Below the pieces are notes generated by a model. It made no database searches. It saw nothing but the letters and a program-made list of their open reading frames with translations, and was not told where the DNA came from. From positions 2,914,001 through 2,978,000 of the forward strand of contig NZ_CP021111.1 in NCBI RefSeq assembly GCF_002119665.1: a stretch of DNA of 64,000 bases, read 5' to 3'. The stretch comes from Bordetella genomosp. 13. GTDB lineage: Bacteria > Pseudomonadota > Gammaproteobacteria > Burkholderiales > Burkholderiaceae_B. Position 1 is the stretch's first letter, and each line of letters starts with the position of its first letter. Shown here in pieces: positions 25,701-35,143 of the stretch. Made by a program: the position numbers and the translations under genes.

Positions 25701-28700
25701 GGCCGGCGCGCACCGCGATGTCGCCGCTGCCGGTCCGGATGTGGCGCCCGGCGTCGGCCGAGCCGACCACCAGCGAGCCGCTGCCATTGGCCAGGCCGGC
25801 CAAAGGAGACAGCGCGACCGAAGAAGCCGAGGACAGGTCCGCGCCCGCCACCAGGCGCAGGTCCCACGACGCGGCGTCGACCAGTACGTCGTAGTCGATC
25901 TCGCGCGCGAAGCCGTCGCTGATGTTGCCGTTGACCACCAGGTTGCCCGCGGCGCGAAGCGTCAGGCCGCCCTCGCGCACGGCGGCGAAGTCCTGCCAGA
26001 GGTTCCAGTCGGACTCGACCGTCAGGTCGCCGTTGCTGCTGATCTCGATGCCCGGCATCACGGCGACGGCCGGATTGCCCAGGCGCGCGGCGATGGCCGG
26101 CGCGTTCGCGGCGAAGTCCAGCGCGTCCTGCACGGCCTGGCCTTTGACGGCCGCCACCGAAGTGACGTTCTCGTACTTGGTCACGCCCTCCAGCACGGCC
26201 GACCGCGCACCGACGATGGACGCATCCAGGCGCATCACGGCGACGTCGTCGTGCGCCGCGTTCTGCAAGGCGCGCAGGCGCACGCGCCCGCCGTCGCCGC
26301 CCGCCACGTCGAGCACGCCGCCGCGCAGGTCCAGCTCGCCGCCCATGGCCTCGAGCGTGATGCGTCCGCCGCCCAGCTCGCTGCTCGAGCCGGCCTTCAA
26401 CCGCGCGGAGGGCAGCATCACCAGCCCGTTGCCGCCCGTGACGGCGATGAGGCCGCCGTACGGCGCGGTGGCATCGACGGCGCCGGCCAACGTCACCTGG
26501 CCGCGGTCGGCCACCAGCGAGAAGTCGGCCACGGTGGTGGCGCCGTCGATCACCAGGTCGCCGTTGCGGATGCGGAACTGGCGCGCGGCGAAGAAGCCGG
26601 CCCCGTTCAGTCGCTCGCTCAGTCCGGCGAAATCCGCCAGCGCGTCGATATCCAGCGAGAACGAGCCGCCCTGCCCGGCCGCGCCGGCCTGCGCGTCGAT
26701 GCGACCGTCCAGCGACACCACGCCGCCGCCCGATGCAGCCACCGCCAGCGAGCCGGCGCTGCCGCCATCCGCATCGGCGGCCAGGTTCAGGTGCGCGCCC
26801 GAGGCCACTCGCACGTCGGCGCCCACCGCCGTCAGGCCGACGCGGCCGGCGTCGGCGTAGGCTTGCACGTCGTAGAAGGTCTTGGCAAAGCCGCTGACGT
26901 CGATCAGCGCACCGTCTGCCACAATCAGGTTGCCGCGAGTGGCGGTGAGGCTGACACTGCCGCCCAGCGCCATCGCACGGCCGGCGAACTCGACTGTGCC
27001 GCCGGTCAGCGCCAAGCTCGCGCCCAGGCTGTCCTGACCGTTGCCGACCGGCCGCGACGGGTTGCCCACCACGCGCAGCGCGCCGCCCGTAGTGAGCGAT
27101 TGCGAAGCGCCGCGCAATCCGGTGAGCAAGGCGGTATCGAGCGTGACCGAGGATTGCGCCAGGTCGATGGACCCATTGCCCTCGCCCACGATCTGCTCGC
27201 GACCGCCCAGCACTACCGTGTGGAAGCCGCGTACGGCCTTGCTGCCGCCGCCCAGCACCAGTGTGTCGGCGTCCAACGTGAGCGATCCCGAACCGGGCAC
27301 GCCGGACGCGGGAGCGTCCACGGCGCCGGTGTTGGTCAGCACGATGGTGCCGCCCCGCACGGTGATGGCGCCATCGCCATAGCCGGCCAGCGCGGCGGCG
27401 TCGAACGCCACCTTGCGCAGGCCCGCCGCGCCCAGGTCCACCGAGCCGTGGAAGTCGATGGTGGAATAGCTGCGCAGCGTCAGGGTTTGCGTGTTGGCCA
27501 GCTGGGCCAGCGTGGCGGCCTCGAGCACCAGTCCTTCGCTGCCGCCGCCGATGCCGATGCGGCCCGAGGCCACTGACAGGTCGAGGCCCGCCAATCGGGC
27601 CGACCCGGCCAACTGCGTGTCGCGCGTGGCGTCGATCAGCAGCGCGCGGCCGCCCGAGATCTCGGCGCCCGCGCCTACCGACACCAGGCCGCCGATCGTG
27701 GTGTCCACGCCGTCGCGCAGCACGCGCGTCACGTCGCCGTTGGACACGCGGATCAAGGCGCCCCAATCGCGACCGGGGGTCGTCAGGACGTCGTCGGCGG
27801 GGTTGCCATCGTCCCAGCCTTCCGGGTCGGTGTAGACCGGCGCCTGCTGCGGCGTCATGACGAGGTCGCCGGCCCCGGCGCTGGCCTCGCCCTGGGCGCG
27901 GATCACGCTGCCGGCATCGACGTTGACCAGGTCGGTGGCCGCCAGGATGATCTCGGGCCCGATCAGCGCGGAGTCGGCATCGTTGCGCACCACGATGTCG
28001 CTGGCGGTGAGATCCAGTCGCAGGCCCAGCAGGTCGCCGGTGCGCGTGCCGCCCACCAGCAGGCTACCCGCGCCGAAGCTCGACAGGCTGGCCGCGTCGA
28101 TGACCAGATAGCCGTCGGCGCGCAGCGAGGCCCCGTCCTGGTTGCGCCCGACGATGGCGATCTTCTCGCCGGCAATGTCCACCAGGCCGCCGCGCCCGCC
28201 TTCGCCCGGCTGCGAGCGCAGCGCGCCGTCCAGCACCAGCGTGTCCGTGGCCTTGAACACCACTGCGCCACCGTCGCGCGGCAGGCGCGGCGTGACGACG
28301 TTCTTGCCGGTGACGCGGTACTGCGTCAGTTTGAATCCTTCCGACGAAAAGTAGTCGTTGGCCAGGGCCTCGTTGAATTCGCTGTATTGGCGTATGGCTG
28401 CGCCCGGCATCACCCGCCAGTACGATGGCAGCGCTTCCCGTGTGCCGGTCAGCGCGTTGCCCAGGCGGCCGGCCACCACGGCGGAACCGTCGTTCAGCAC
28501 TACCGCGCGCCGGCCCGTCGTGGCGGGACCGGGCCCTGCCAGCGACACGGCGAAGGCGCCGGGCAGGGCCGCGTATTGGGCGGGCAGCAGCGTGTACCAT
28601 CCCGCGGCCAGGCCCGGCGCGCCTTCCAGCCAGATCTGCTGGCCCAGGCTACCCTGCGTGCCGGACGGCGACATCGGCGCCCGATAGCCCGGCGCGATCG

Positions 28701-31700
28701 CATAGACGCCCGCGTCGGCCAGCACGTTGTGCGAGCCGCCGGGGCCGGGCACGAACTCATTCGCGTACAGGTCGCCGCCGCCGCGGATGTCGATCACCGA
28801 GCCGGCCTGCGACTCGACGACCGGCGCGTCCAGCAGGATGCGTTTCTCGGGCGGGGTATTCAGGTAGGCGGCGGCGGGATCCTGGGTTTGCCGCGACTTG
28901 GTGGGATCGATCCAGAATTCGCCGTTGCTGAGCCAACCATAGGGCAGGATCAGGCCGTCACCGGACACGGACACCACGCCGCCGCCGAGCAGCACGAGTT
29001 TTTCGCTGGCCTTCAGCACTATCTGACCGAAGGGCGCGCGCAGCGTGCCGCCCTGCTCGATCACCGGCGCCTCCAGCGTCAGCTGGCCCGCGGCCGACCA
29101 GGGCGCGGCCACCGGGTTGCCCTGCTCGACGACGATGGACTCCGCGGAGCGTATCGTCGCCTTCACGCCGGTGCCGGGATAGACCTGGCCGGCGCGCAGC
29201 AGGAGCGGACCATCCACGTCCAGCGCGGTGGGATCGAGCAGGCCATTGGTCTGCGCGGTGGCCGACAGGCGGATGTCGTCGGCCTGCAGCACGGTGCGCT
29301 CGAAGCCGCGCACGCTGACGACGTTGGTGATTTCCACGGTGCCCGCCTGCAGCGCAAGCCGGCCCTGCCGGGACGTCGCCGCCGCGGCGGGGCCGCGATC
29401 GCCGGTCAGGCTGATGTACGGAGCGATGAGCGTGGAGTCGCGAGTGCCCGCATTGGCCAGCAGTCCGGCCAGGTTGATGGAGCGCCCCGCCGACGCCCGC
29501 ACGCCGTCGAGGTGGATGCCGGCAGCGGAGCTCAGGCTCAGGTCGGCGAAGCCTCCGTCCGCGAAAGCCGAGGGGCGCACCATCAGGATCGAACCTCTCG
29601 GCGGCGAGGCCAGGTTGTCGCGCAGGAAGTCGCTGCCGAAGACGTAGTCGCGGAAGGCGTCGAGGGCGCTGGCCGACAGGCCGAAGCTGGCAGGGTCCAG
29701 CGGACCGCTGGGCAACGGCGGAGGGGGCGCGTCATCGGACACCACCAGCGCGGACGAGGGAGGCACGCGCAGCAAATCCACCAGTTCCCGCGTCAGGATC
29801 ATCGGCGGCAGGTCGGTGTAGCCCCAGCTGGCCAGGATGACGCTGAGGTCGAACCCGATGGCGTTGTCCGGATTGGATTCGCAGGTGTACGGAGCGAAGT
29901 AGCAGGTGGGATCGAGCTGCGTCAGGATCGAATCCAGCACCGGACCGGGCGAGTCGCCGGCCGGCGGCGCGCTGTGTTCGAAGCGCAGACGTCCGGCCTC
30001 GGCGCCGGGGCCGCCGGGCCGGCCCACCAGGCTGCCCTCGATCATGCCGACGCCCTCGATGGAAATCGAGCCCGCATCGCTGGACACCTGCACGGGCTCG
30101 GGCCGGCCCTTGCCGAAGGCGGGGGGCGCGATCTCGATGACGCCGGCAGCGCCAGACACGTCCACCAGCGATCCACGCTCCAGCTGCATCGAGGTGCTGT
30201 CCAGCGCAATCGATCCGCCCGGCAGTACGCGGCCCGTCCGATATCCGCGACTTCCCACATACAGCACCGGAACCCCGCGCGCCAGCAGCGCGCCGCCCGG
30301 AGCCACGCGCAGCGCGCCCTGCGCGGTGATGTCGATGCTGCCGGCGGGGGCCTCGACCGTGCCGAGGACGGTGATGCTGCCGCCGGCTCCGCCCGCCAGG
30401 CCAATCCGTCCGCCGACATCCGTGAGGATGGCCGCCCCCGCGCCGATGGACAGGTTGCCATGCGCGCTCAATTCCAGCGCGGCCTGGCCGCGATCGCCGC
30501 GCAGTTCGACAGGCAGCGCGCGCAGCGCCCCCAGTTGCAGGATGTCCGAACCGGTCGGCAGGTCGAGATAGGCGCCGTCGGAGAGGTCGATGGTGCGCGG
30601 CAACTGCGCCACCTGCACGCCGTCAGGCACGACGATGTCGCCCAGCGCTGTCACGGCGACGCGGCGAAAGCCACGATCGGCGTACAGAGTGTCCGGCATG
30701 TGGAGCACACCGGGTTGTGCCGGCGCCACGCCGCCGATCTGCACGTCGCTGCCGGCCTCGAGCCGCAGCGTGCCGCCCGAACCGGCTGCATAGGCGCGAA
30801 AATCCAGGTCCTCCAGCGCAACGCCCTGGCCCGCCGGCATGGAGATCGAACCGGCATCGCCGGCACGCGCAACGCGCCTGCCGCCCTGCTGCACCACCCA
30901 GCCGCCGCCGGAGACGTCCAGCACCACGCCCGGCGCGGCCACAAGGTGCCCGGCCGACAGGTCGATGGAGCCGCCATGGATGGCCGGGGCCATGCCGGGC
31001 CACGTAGGGCCGGGCCCGTTGACCCACTGCCCGCTGACGTCGATGACTGCGCCCGCGCCCAGCGTCAGGGAATTCAGGCCCGCGCCTGCGGTGCCGATCG
31101 AGATGCGCCCGCCCGGCACCCGGATGGCGCCGTCCACATGGAAGGTCCGCCCGCTGGTGACGGGCGCGTTGGACTGCACCGTGAAGGAAGAGCGCGGCGC
31201 CAGTTCCAGCACCGTGCCCTGCTCGAGCGTGAAGCCGTGCGTGGCGTACAGCTCGATCGAGCCGAAGTCCGCCTGTCCGAGCGTGGCGGCGTTCAGCCAG
31301 CTGGTCTTGGACGCGGCCACGCCGACGGGATCCGGATGGTAGAACCCGGCGCCGACCGGTGTGTCGGCCTTGAAGTCGGTGGGCAGCACCGTCGGTGTGC
31401 GGCTGATGCGCAGATCGGCCATCGACCAGATGCGGTCGGGGTCGCTGCCGCCGCCCACTACCAGCTCGCCGCCGCGCGGGGCGTTGTCGCCGTCCTGGCG
31501 GTCGCCCGGCGTCGTGCCGGCCCAGAAGTCGCCCTCGAGAACCAGCGCCTCGCCGCCATAGACGGCGATGGCGCCGGCCGTGCGTCCCTCGACGTAACCC
31601 TTCTCGGCACGACCGCCGGCCATCAGAGGGTTCTTCCATTCGCGGTCTACGCCCCAGCGCGGGCTGCTTTGCTTGTACACGCCTGCCAGGCCCAGGTACG

Positions 31701-33921
31701 CGATGTCGGGCATGGCCCGATCCATCGCATAGACGCGCCCATTGGCCCCTTGCAGCCACGTCACGCGGTTGATGCCGTCGCCATAGCGCACCGTGCCGCC
31801 CGAGATGTCCAGCAGCGAGCCCTGGCGCGTGATGACCGAGCCGCCGGCCTTCAGCACGATCTGGCCGCCCGCGGTGGACAATTCCTGCAGGTCGGTCTTG
31901 CCCACCCCGATCCAGCCGGTCGCGTCGGCCAGCGGCGTGCCGGCCCACGCGCCCGGGACATAGGCGCCGCCCTCCTGCACCCATTGCACGCCGGCCATCG
32001 GACCGCCATCGAACGAGCCGCTGGCGCGGCGGTCGACCGTGACCTTCTGCCCGCGCAGCCAGCTGTCGCGCTGCAGCGGCGAATCGCGCAGCTCGTTGAT
32101 GCGCAGCTCGACGTCGACGAAGTTGCGCGCCATCGGCACCAGCACGTCGCGCAGGCCCGCGACGCTGAGGAACGCGTCGCTGTCGAGGTACACGCGGCTG
32201 CCGTCGCGGTCGCCTTTTTCCCCGCTGAACGGTTCTTCGGCCGAGCCGTCCACGGGACGGCCCGGATTGGATATGGGAACGCGGTTGGCCACCAGGCTGA
32301 TCTGGCCGGAAGGCGCGACGACGTTGGCACGGCTTTGCACGTCGATCAGGTTGCCACGCAGATCGATGCTGCCGGTCTTGTAGCGCGTGGCCAGCGCGGA
32401 CTGCTCGATCTCGCCGGTATCGGTGGGGTCCGGCGTGATCAGCGTGACGCTGCCCGGCGTCAGCGTCAGCGTGCCGGCGGACCAGTTGGCCATCTGCGAA
32501 AACTCCAGCGACGAACTGTGGGAGAGCATGCCCTGCCCCCAGGCACGCAGGCGTATGGAGCCCTCGCGGTTGTTCAGCGCCGAGGTCGCGGTCAGCACGC
32601 CGTCCTGCAACACCTCGCGCGCCTGCAGCGTGATGTCGCCGCGCTGCGAATCGACCAAGCCGGTGTTGCTGACCTGATAGCCCACCTCTTTCGCGCGTGC
32701 CTCCATCTGCGGCTGGATCACGTCGCGCAGATGGATGCCGAAAGGTCCCCAGATGGTGCCGAGTCCCAGCGCGCCGGTCAGGTCGCTGTAGTTGAACAGC
32801 CGCGACGCCGGCGCGGAGACCGCGACGTCGAGCCCGCGCACGCCGCTCAGGTCGGAAGTCAGCCAGACCTGCTCGCCGGCGGCCATGATGACCTGGCCAT
32901 CGACGGCCTGCAGCCGGCCGCTGTTGCGCACCTTGGTGCCGAACAGCATCAGCTTGCCGCCGTCGCCGACCTTCAGTTGCGCGCCCGCATCCACCTGCAC
33001 CTCGCCCGGTACGTACGAGGGCACATATTCCTGGCCGAAATCGCCGCCGCTGGCGTGCTCGCCGAATTGCGGCAGGCCGTAGTCGTTGCCGCCGATGACG
33101 CCGATCCTGCGCGGGTTGTTGATGCCCAGATCGAACTGCTCGTCGCTCAACGCCAGCGTCGAGGCGACCAGCGCACGCGTGTCGACCTGGCTTGAGCCAT
33201 GGAAGATCACGCCGTTGCGGTTGACCAGGTACACCGAGCCCTCGGCCTGGATCTGGCCGGCGATGCGGCTGGGCCGGCCGCTGGGGTCGTTGATGCGGTT
33301 CAGCGCCACCCAGCCGTTCTTGCCGTCCACGGTGCCGGCGCTCTGGTCGAAGCGCACGGTGGTGTTCTTGCCGACGTTGAAGGTCTCCCAGTTCAGGATG
33401 GCCTTCTCGCCGGTCTGCGTGACCAGCACCTCGGTGCGGCCGCCGTTGTTGCGCTGGACCGGTTTGGCGGCATCGCGCCATCCCAGCGTGGCGGGATTGA
33501 CGTCCACCCTCAGGCCGCCCTCGGCCAGGCCGTCGGGAATGTCGGACGGCGCATCGATCGCGCGCTGCCGCGCGGCCTGCTGCATGGCCTGCTGCGCGGC
33601 GATCGACGAGGCCGTGCGATTCAGCTTGTCCAGCGAGCGCTGCAGGTTCTGCCGCGTCTGCGCCTGCTGGCGCTGCGCGGGATTGTTGGGCTGATACCCC
33701 GGCATGGCGCGGTTGCGCGCGGTCTGGGACTGCACCTGGCCGGAGGCGGCGAACCACGCGCCCGTCCGCGGCGCCGCCTGCGCCGGAGCCTGAGCAGCCA
33801 GCGCCAGCAATGCGGACAGGGCAGCCGCCACCGGCGTCAGCCGATGCCGCTGCGCAGCGCCGCGCCCGCCCTTGCCCAGCTCCGTGTTTCCGACCCGCTT
33901 GTCGTTCAGCATGATGCCCAT
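22765..33921 (-). CDS. Giant two-partner secretion exoprotein (filamentous-haemagglutinin family, PdtA-like)
   Basis: A 3718-residue TpsA-type protein. A signal peptide (cleavage near residue 49, APAQA) is followed by about 70 residues rich in Gln/Arg/Ala that is probably coiled, then the TPS secretion domain (about 130-370) with WVALNRI (204-210), the PSRIAGQIQAEGSVYLVNRNGVIF stretch (217-240, an NPNG-type motif with R for P), and then a very long beta-helix of imperfect Gly/Ala/Asp-rich repeats. The C-terminal part resembles the DUF3739/filamentous-haemagglutinin family (GVRVAGNFNIAALQILNAANLEVQGEV near 3590). A second ATG at 33912 has better spacing to GGAG. It is exported through the FhaC-type transporter encoded downstream. 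Function as adhesin or toxin is not evident: no catalytic domain was recognised. Confidence 0.9.
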   Translation of the reverse strand: MGIMLNDKRVGNTELGKGGRGAAQRHRLTPVAAALSALLALAAQAPAQAAPRTGAWFAASGQVQSQTARNRAMPGYQPNNPAQRQQAQTRQNLQRSLDKLNRTASSIAAQQAMQQAARQRAIDAPSDIPDGLAEGGLRVDVNPATLGWRDAAKPVQRNNGGRTEVLVTQTGEKAILNWETFNVGKNTTVRFDQSAGTVDGKNGWVALNRINDPSGRPSRIAGQIQAEGSVYLVNRNGVIFHGSSQVDTRALVASTLALSDEQFDLGINNPRRIGVIGGNDYGLPQFGEHASGGDFGQEYVPSYVPGEVQVDAGAQLKVGDGGKLMLFGTKVRNSGRLQAVDGQVIMAAGEQVWLTSDLSGVRGLDVAVSAPASRLFNYSDLTGALGLGTIWGPFGIHLRDVIQPQMEARAKEVGYQVSNTGLVDSQRGDITLQAREVLQDGVLTATSALNNREGSIRLRAWGQGMLSHSSSLEFSQMANWSAGTLTLTPGSVTLITPDPTDTGEIEQSALATRYKTGSIDLRGNLIDVQSRANVVAPSGQISLVANRVPISNPGRPVDGSAEEPFSGEKGDRDGSRVYLDSDAFLSVAGLRDVLVPMARNFVDVELRINELRDSPLQRDSWLRGQKVTVDRRASGSFDGGPMAGVQWVQEGGAYVPGAWAGTPLADATGWIGVGKTDLQELSTAGGQIVLKAGGSVITRQGSLLDISGGTVRYGDGINRVTWLQGANGRVYAMDRAMPDIAYLGLAGVYKQSSPRWGVDREWKNPLMAGGRAEKGYVEGRTAGAIAVYGGEALVLEGDFWAGTTPGDRQDGDNAPRGGELVVGGGSDPDRIWSMADLRISRTPTVLPTDFKADTPVGAGFYHPDPVGVAASKTSWLNAATLGQADFGSIELYATHGFTLEQGTVLELAPRSSFTVQSNAPVTSGRTFHVDGAIRVPGGRISIGTAGAGLNSLTLGAGAVIDVSGQWVNGPGPTWPGMAPAIHGGSIDLSAGHLVAAPGVVLDVSGGGWVVQQGGRRVARAGDAGSISMPAGQGVALEDLDFRAYAAGSGGTLRLEAGSDVQIGGVAPAQPGVLHMPDTLYADRGFRRVAVTALGDIVVPDGVQVAQLPRTIDLSDGAYLDLPTGSDILQLGALRALPVELRGDRGQAALELSAHGNLSIGAGAAILTDVGGRIGLAGGAGGSITVLGTVEAPAGSIDITAQGALRVAPGGALLARGVPVLYVGSRGYRTGRVLPGGSIALDSTSMQLERGSLVDVSGAAGVIEIAPPAFGKGRPEPVQVSSDAGSISIEGVGMIEGSLVGRPGGPGAEAGRLRFEHSAPPAGDSPGPVLDSILTQLDPTCYFAPYTCESNPDNAIGFDLSVILASWGYTDLPPMILTRELVDLLRVPPSSALVVSDDAPPPPLPSGPLDPASFGLSASALDAFRDYVFGSDFLRDNLASPPRGSILMVRPSAFADGGFADLSLSSAAGIHLDGVRASAGRSINLAGLLANAGTRDSTLIAPYISLTGDRGPAAAATSRQGRLALQAGTVEITNVVSVRGFERTVLQADDIRLSATAQTNGLLDPTALDVDGPLLLRAGQVYPGTGVKATIRSAESIVVEQGNPVAAPWSAAGQLTLEAPVIEQGGTLRAPFGQIVLKASEKLVLLGGGVVSVSGDGLILPYGWLSNGEFWIDPTKSRQTQDPAAAYLNTPPEKRILLDAPVVESQAGSVIDIRGGGDLYANEFVPGPGGSHNVLADAGVYAIAPGYRAPMSPSGTQGSLGQQIWLEGAPGLAAGWYTLLPAQYAALPGAFAVSLAGPGPATTGRRAVVLNDGSAVVAGRLGNALTGTREALPSYWRVMPGAAIRQYSEFNEALANDYFSSEGFKLTQYRVTGKNVVTPRLPRDGGAVVFKATDTLVLDGALRSQPGEGGRGGLVDIAGEKIAIVGRNQDGASLRADGYLVIDAASLSSFGAGSLLVGGTRTGDLLGLRLDLTASDIVVRNDADSALIGPEIILAATDLVNVDAGSVIRAQGEASAGAGDLVMTPQQAPVYTDPEGWDDGNPADDVLTTPGRDWGALIRVSNGDVTRVLRDGVDTTIGGLVSVGAGAEISGGRALLIDATRDTQLAGSARLAGLDLSVASGRIGIGGGSEGLVLEAATLAQLANTQTLTLRSYSTIDFHGSVDLGAAGLRKVAFDAAALAGYGDGAITVRGGTIVLTNTGAVDAPASGVPGSGSLTLDADTLVLGGGSKAVRGFHTVVLGGREQIVGEGNGSIDLAQSSVTLDTALLTGLRGASQSLTTGGALRVVGNPSRPVGNGQDSLGASLALTGGTVEFAGRAMALGGSVSLTATRGNLIVADGALIDVSGFAKTFYDVQAYADAGRVGLTAVGADVRVASGAHLNLAADADGGSAGSLAVAASGGGVVSLDGRIDAQAGAAGQGGSFSLDIDALADFAGLSERLNGAGFFAARQFRIRNGDLVIDGATTVADFSLVADRGQVTLAGAVDATAPYGGLIAVTGGNGLVMLPSARLKAGSSSELGGGRITLEAMGGELDLRGGVLDVAGGDGGRVRLRALQNAAHDDVAVMRLDASIVGARSAVLEGVTKYENVTSVAAVKGQAVQDALDFAANAPAIAARLGNPAVAVMPGIEISSNGDLTVESDWNLWQDFAAVREGGLTLRAAGNLVVNGNISDGFAREIDYDVLVDAASWDLRLVAGADLSSASSVALSPLAGLANGSGSLVVGSADAGRHIRTGSGDIAVRAGRDVRLADNDSVIYTAGRRDMTVFDDFVAKPIQAIGGTIYDGRMPGYGVYGGNLDLAAQGDVSTTLRPGTGEIFGRWLRRTGNINSDGYFGPYTTPGGHHTGEQASWWIEYGDFQQGVGALGGGNVRVDAGGDLIDLLVALPTNGRVRGGRTAGERMLLELRNGGALNVSAGGAIRGGQYYVGRGAGSVDAGTLANGRSVSSVDQYGGLTVYDVAPVLALGDASLDVRASGDLRVQSVIDPLMTTLPLGTDYWGSPADYGSYMLGQTAAASLSLTSVGGDVTLVGQTNHIARDGNPADGVYLPTGKAGNIYPALTRITAMNGSFVNKGLLMMLPGEQTELRILADQDVHLGLIRMARGNWEGYPTPLRAGAAPDLPVWTVNAEPSNGTPFVNPEALLLAGDHEASRIYANEGSIVGLPPNIFEPTVTHRASLVSAEQTWLRAGNDIRGIAYAFRNNHATDVSVVHAGNDIIAGFGPGGSQIDVEGTGAVLVTAGRDVYGGASTDNVSSPAESLNVTTRGNRMFDSNNRSRDETILKALPEQSAAITVIAGLQGSEPDYAAFMAAYLDPANVASMPGHLKAAGEDGTVLPVYLTDLVEARKTGDRVARRGLTSFVEQVTGDRLEPLAAWQRFLALPQLTQQRFLRRIYMQELRDAGRDQNQPGADGTPRNGGYNRGYDAIAKLFPGEAWNGDVWADSLKLRTMAGGDIEVLTPGGSLQVAGLGTAVTAGAGIITLGSGHIDIFAHEDVVVNRSRILTFVPEATDPGSDMVIWSSVGDIDAGRGAKTLRVPSAPDVVTGVDAITEILERSDMSGSGIGTVGDGDVDLVAPEGTINFGDAGVRVAGNFNIAALQILNAANLEVQGEVTGMPEVVSINTGALTAASSASTAASTAAADMATRQRNEARRNLPSIISVQVLGFGNEPAAPAPRSTDPQRSGARGTAAQPVAYDPDGVVELVGQMDLTPPQLARLTETEQRNLRR

Positions 33922-34143
33922 ATCTCCACTGCCGGGCGCCGCCGCATGCCGGCGCCCGGGTCCATCGATTCCGCGCCGGACGGACGATCCGCCGGCTCCC
34001 AGAACCTAGACCGATGGGCTCGAACCGATCGGCAAACTTTTTTCGTGAAGATTAGGTGACAAGCCGCATTCGGCAGCGCGGGCCAACGCAGGCGCCCCAG
34101 GACGCGCCGGCGCACCGCGTCGGCACATCCGGGCGACTCATGA
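33922..34143. promoter_or_regulatory. Upstream region of the exoprotein gene
   Basis: No gene. A weak PHO-box-like sequence on the minus strand (TTGTCAC-CTAA-TCTTCAC, positions 34045-34062) lies about 125 bases before the start codon. A promoter for the ECF sigma factor could also be here, but its consensus is not known to me. Confidence 0.3.
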
Positions 34144-35142
34144 TCAGGCCAGCAGCAGCACGCCGCCCGGCAGGCTGCGCGCCTGCAGGCCCAGCGATTC
34201 GCGGATCTGCGCGACGGCCACGTCCAACGCGTCGATACGGAAGCGCCCCGTGACGGGACGCTGGGCCAGTGCCGAATCGAGCAGCACGATACGACCCGAC
34301 CGGTAGCGGTTGAGTTCATCGATGACCTCGCCCAGCGGCGTGTCGACGAAACGCACGAAGCCTTCGCGCCAGGCCGATGCGACGGCCGGATCGAAGGACT
34401 GCTCGCGGCCCGCGCCGCTGGCGTCGTACGTCAGCTGCTGCTGCGCCTGCAGCACGGTTTGGCCCGCGGCGTGCTCGACCCGCACCTGCCCGGACAGGCA
34501 GCGCACGCACACGCCGCCCGCCACCATGCGGACCTCGAAGCTGCCGTTCTGCGCGATGGAGCGGCCGGCGCCCGCCACGACGGCGAAGCCGCGCGAGACG
34601 CGGCCCAGGTCGATGGCGGCCTCGCCTGCAATCAGTTCGATGCCGCCGGCCAGTCCGGGTTCGGGCGCGCGCAGCGCCACGCTGGTGCGCGTGTTCAGCT
34701 CGACCGACACGGCGTCATCCAGCGCCACGCGGCGGCGCTCCCCTGCCCCGGTGCGATAGTCGGCGGACCATTCGGCGGCGGAGGGCCACAGCTGCAGCGG
34801 CGGATGCACCGCCGCCACGGCGGCGCCCGCGGCCGCGGCGCCGAGCGCGCCGCCCACGAACCAGCGGCGGCCCGGGCTCGGCACGGCGGCGCGCGCGTGC
34901 GCGGACCGCTCGGCCGGCAGGCGGGCGGAAGCCAGCTCGGCGGCCTCGCCCAGCTGCGTCCAGCGGCGCCGCGCCTCGGCGAATGCCCGCGCGTGCGCGG
35001 GATCGGCCAGGCACCAGCGCTTGAGCGCGGCACCGTCGGCATGCGTCATCTGCCCGGCCGCGACGCGTCGCATCCAGGCATGGGCATCGCGTTCGATGGC
35101 ATCGAGCGCGCGGGAATCAGAAGTGCGGAAGGCCTGTCTCAT
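34144..35142 (-). CDS. FecR-type anti-sigma factor (VreR-like)
   Basis: A 332-residue single-span regulator. The N terminus carries the FecR cytoplasmic domain (AHAWMRRVAAGQMTHADGAALKRWCLADPAHARAFAEA, typical DUF4880). A transmembrane helix at about residues 95-115 (RWFVGGALGAAAAGAAVAAV) follows. The periplasmic FecR domain spans 120-235 (YRTGAGERRRVALDDAVSVELNTRTSV ... GEAAIDL), and the tail ends with an STN-like segment (residues 250-330). The gene starts one base after the sigma stop codon. It would hold the sigma factor inactive until a signal is transduced, probably from the STN protein encoded upstream. Confidence 0.9.
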   Translation of the reverse strand: MRQAFRTSDSRALDAIERDAHAWMRRVAAGQMTHADGAALKRWCLADPAHARAFAEARRRWTQLGEAAELASARLPAERSAHARAAVPSPGRRWFVGGALGAAAAGAAVAAVHPPLQLWPSAAEWSADYRTGAGERRRVALDDAVSVELNTRTSVALRAPEPGLAGGIELIAGEAAIDLGRVSRGFAVVAGAGRSIAQNGSFEVRMVAGGVCVRCLSGQVRVEHAAGQTVLQAQQQLTYDASGAGREQSFDPAVASAWREGFVRFVDTPLGEVIDELNRYRSGRIVLLDSALAQRPVTGRFRIDALDVAVAQIRESLGLQARSLPGGVLLLA

Positions 35143-35143
35143 G

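Noticed and set aside
24658..27576. 972-codon plus-strand open frame
   Set aside because: Same antisense effect of the exoprotein gene; no recognised domain or start site.
28387..33195. 1602-codon plus-strand open frame inside the exoprotein gene
   Set aside because: It is antisense to the 3718-residue gene; its composition (His/Arg/Gln-rich, no domain) is the usual GC-rich mirror frame.
34045..34062. PHO box ahead of the exoprotein gene
   Set aside because: Only the first half-site is good and the second has several mismatches; kept only as a weak note.
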